A DNA stretch of 64,000 bases from Pseudomonas japonica (GTDB taxonomy: Bacteria > Pseudomonadota > Gammaproteobacteria > Pseudomonadales > Pseudomonadaceae): NCBI RefSeq assembly GCF_013522925.1, contig NZ_JAAMQU010000002.1, forward strand, positions 372,001 to 436,000, in the 5' to 3' direction. The notes beneath the pieces are model-generated. The model made no database searches. It saw only the letters and a list, made by a program, of their open reading frames with translations, and was not told the DNA's origin. The position numbers and the translations under genes are program-made. How positions within the stretch are numbered: position 1 is the first letter of the stretch; each line of letters begins with the position of its first letter. Shown piece after piece: positions 62,151 to 64,000 of the stretch.

Positions 62151-64000
62151 TCAGTGCTTGGCCACCTGGGTATTCAGCCGCAGGTAGTCGATCAGGATGC
62201 GGCCGGTTTCACTCAGGTAGGCATCGTCCTCGGGCTTGCTGTCGTCGGGCGCGCCTGCCAGCGGGTCTTCGTCCTCTTTCTTCAGTTCCTTGAGCGGCTC
62301 CTGCCCCTTGGCCTTGCGGCGGGCATTTTCCAGCGCAAGCTGTTGGGCTTCGATGCTGGTGTGCTCGGCGCGGCGCTGGGCTTCGTTGAGGCTCACTGTT
62401 TTTTCGTCAGCGAGCTTCTGGCTGAGCGCCAGGCGGTCGCGGATATAAGCGAATTCCGCGTCGCCCTCGGTCCGCTTGTCATGCAAGGTCTTGAGCTGCG
62501 CCAGGAACGGCTTGAAGGGGTCGGTTTCCGGTTTGACGGCAGGCCGGATGGTGTCCCACGGCATGGCTTCGGGCAGCGCGCTCTCGCCGATTTCCTTGGT
62601 GTCGATGATCGACGGGTAAGCGATGTCCGGCAGTACGCCCTGGTGCTGCGTGCTCTGACCCGACACTCGGTAGAACTTCGCCAAGGTGAGTTTAAGCTCG
62701 CCATGGTTGAGGGGCTGGATCGTTTGCACGGTGCCCTTGCCGAAGGTCTGGCCACCGATGATCAGCGCTCGGTGGTAGTCCTGCATCGCGCCAGCGAAGA
62801 TTTCAGACGCCGAAGCGGAGAGGCGGTTGACCAGCAACGCCAACGGCCCCTTGTAGAAGGCGCCAGGGTTTTCGTCCTCGAGCACGTCGACCTTGCCGTC
62901 GCTGTTGCGCACCAGCACCGTCGGGCCTTTCTCGATGAACAGGCTGGTGAGCTCGGTCGCTTCCTGAAGAGAACCGCCGCCGTTGTTGCGCAGGTCGATG
63001 ACCACGCCGTCGACTTTTTCTTTCTGCAGCTCGCTGAGCAGCTTCTTCACGTCCCGGGTGGTGGACTTGTAGTCCGGATCCCCGGCGCGGAAGGCTTTGA
63101 AGTCCAGGTAGAACGCCGGGATTTCGATCACGCCCAGCTTGTAGTCGTGGCCGTTCTGGTTCAAGTGCAGCACGGATTTTTTCGCCGCCTGCTCTTCGAG
63201 CTTCACCGCTTCACGGGTGATGGACACGATCTTGCTGGTCTGGTCGTTTGGCGCGTTGGTATGCGGGATCACTTCCAGGCGCACCACCGAACCCTTGGGC
63301 CCGCGGATCAGCTTGACCACTTCATCCAGGCGCCAGCCGACCACGTCGACCATTTCCTTGTCGCCCTGGGCTACCCCGATGATCTTGTCCGAAGGCGCGA
63401 CCTGCTTGGTCTTGTCCGCCGGCCCGGCCGGTACCAGCCGCACGATCTTCACCTGATCGTTGTCGCTCTGCAGCACGGCCCCGATGCCTTCCAGGGAAAG
63501 GCTCATGTTGATATCGAAGTTTTCCGCGTTGTCAGGCGACAGGTAGTTGGTGTGCGGATCGTAGGACTGGGCGAAGGTATTGATGTATGCCTGGAAGATA
63601 TCTTCGGCGCGGGTTTGATCGAGCCGTGCCAGCTGGTTCTTGTAGCGCTTGGTCAGGGTTTCCTGGATCTGCTTGGAATCCTTGCCCGCCAACTTCATGC
63701 GCAGTACTTCGTCCATCACCCGCTTGCGCCACAGGCCATCCAGGTCGGCGGTGGTTGCCAGCCATGGGGAATCCTTGCGGTCCACCTCGAGCGTTTCGTT
63801 GGTGCTGAAGTCCATCTTGTCCACGCCATCGTCCAGCAGGTCGAGGGCGTAGTCGAGGCGGGCCTTCACGCGATCCAGATAACGCTTGTAGATGGTAAAG
63901 CCAGGATCGAGGTTTCCGTTTTTCAGGAAATCATCGAACTGGGTTTTCCACTTGTCGAACTCTGCGATATCACTGGCCAGGAAATAACTGCGGGACGGAT
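62151..64000 (-). CDS. prc: Carboxy-terminal processing protease, 5' part outside window
   Basis: Prc (tail-specific protease) degrades envelope proteins in the periplasm, including anti-sigma factors. The frame runs from the stop at 62151 to the right edge and is open there, so the start is outside. Visible parts: the N-terminal helical region (LDRVKARLDYALDLLDDG), a PDZ domain (DKIIGVAQGDKEMVDVVGW) and the S41 catalytic core with RNNGGGSLQEA, the Ser in VNRLSASASEIFAGAMQDY and the Lys in GGQTFGKGTVQTI. The C-terminal domain follows, ending DYLRLNTQVAKH. The catalytic pair is intact. Confidence 0.95.
   Translation of the reverse strand, partial: PSRSYFLASDIAEFDKWKTQFDDFLKNGNLDPGFTIYKRYLDRVKARLDYALDLLDDGVDKMDFSTNETLEVDRKDSPWLATTADLDGLWRKRVMDEVLRMKLAGKDSKQIQETLTKRYKNQLARLDQTRAEDIFQAYINTFAQSYDPHTNYLSPDNAENFDINMSLSLEGIGAVLQSDNDQVKIVRLVPAGPADKTKQVAPSDKIIGVAQGDKEMVDVVGWRLDEVVKLIRGPKGSVVRLEVIPHTNAPNDQTSKIVSITREAVKLEEQAAKKSVLHLNQNGHDYKLGVIEIPAFYLDFKAFRAGDPDYKSTTRDVKKLLSELQKEKVDGVVIDLRNNGGGSLQEATELTSLFIEKGPTVLVRNSDGKVDVLEDENPGAFYKGPLALLVNRLSASASEIFAGAMQDYHRALIIGGQTFGKGTVQTIQPLNHGELKLTLAKFYRVSGQSTQHQGVLPDIAYPSIIDTKEIGESALPEAMPWDTIRPAVKPETDPFKPFLAQLKTLHDKRTEGDAEFAYIRDRLALSQKLADEKTVSLNEAQRRAEHTSIEAQQLALENARRKAKGQEPLKELKKEDEDPLAGAPDDSKPEDDAYLSETGRILIDYLRLNTQVAKH

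Overview
This window is chromosomal DNA from a high-GC gammaproteobacterium, almost certainly Pseudomonas in the broad sense. The main evidence is the block fimV-truA-trpF-accD-folC-dedD-cvpA-purF-metZ-SDR, the gltX/tRNA-Ala(GGC)/tRNA-Glu cluster, LysR|leuC-leuD-leuB-asd-usg, several Pseudomonas-type DUF genes, an EAL-CBS-GGDEF gene beside prc, and dispersed REP-type intergenic repeats. Nothing looks like a large mobile island. The accessory signal is limited to single genes (a Fic protein, an orphan RHS-core protein, a PcaQ-like regulator) inside a conserved backbone.

Layout. 1-5.7 kb: end of a benzoate-transporter gene, then folE, an Smr protein, a small membrane protein, an isochorismatase-fold protein, prmB, a GNAT-like tail-anchored protein and a secreted alpha/beta hydrolase. 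5.8-10 kb: aroC, an MFS transporter and the methionine-salvage genes mtnB-mtnD-mtnC, closely packed on the plus strand. 10-20.6 kb: small conserved proteins (DUF3509, ankyrin, PLDc_N, SEC-C/His-rich, LEA lipoprotein, YchJ, DUF6231, OmpA lipoprotein, DUF1145, DUF4823, DUF1285, COG4315) with speE and an LTA-synthase-family phosphotransferase. 20.8-22.5 kb: Fic protein and tRNA-Asn. 22.6-28 kb: aromatic aminotransferase, uvrB with a LexA box, DUF2845 and gltX, followed by a duplicated tRNA-Ala/tRNA-Glu pair. 28.8-34.7 kb: thioesterase, dusC, a small heat-shock protein behind a sigma32 promoter and ROSE-like thermometer, a four-PAS GGDEF-EVL protein and a LysR regulator.

34.9-52.1 kb: leucine biosynthesis (leuCDB), asd, usg, fimV, truA, trpF, accD, folC, dedD, cvpA, purF, metZ and an SDR gene. 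52.2-52.6 kb: tRNA-Val and two tRNA-Asp. 52.6-55.9 kb: nirBD, assimilatory nitrite reductase, behind a sigma54 promoter and a leader that looks like an ANTAR-type antitermination switch. 56-58.8 kb: orphan RHS-core gene, PcaQ-like regulator and an FKBP lipoprotein. 59-64 kb: YkvA-family protein, a possible 25-codon ORF coupled to a small unknown gene, an EAL-CBS-GGDEF protein and prc (cut by the window end).

Most of the window is amino-acid, purine, folate, fatty-acid and nitrogen metabolism plus tRNA genes. The best leads for new biology are regulatory: the nirB leader, a phased GTTTTC/GAAAAC array before fic, the Anr-like box and sigma54-like promoter before the DUF3509 gene, a DnaA-box-like palindrome before ykvA, and the orphan RHS gene with palindromes in front of it. 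All assignments come from reading the sequence and family knowledge; no search was run.
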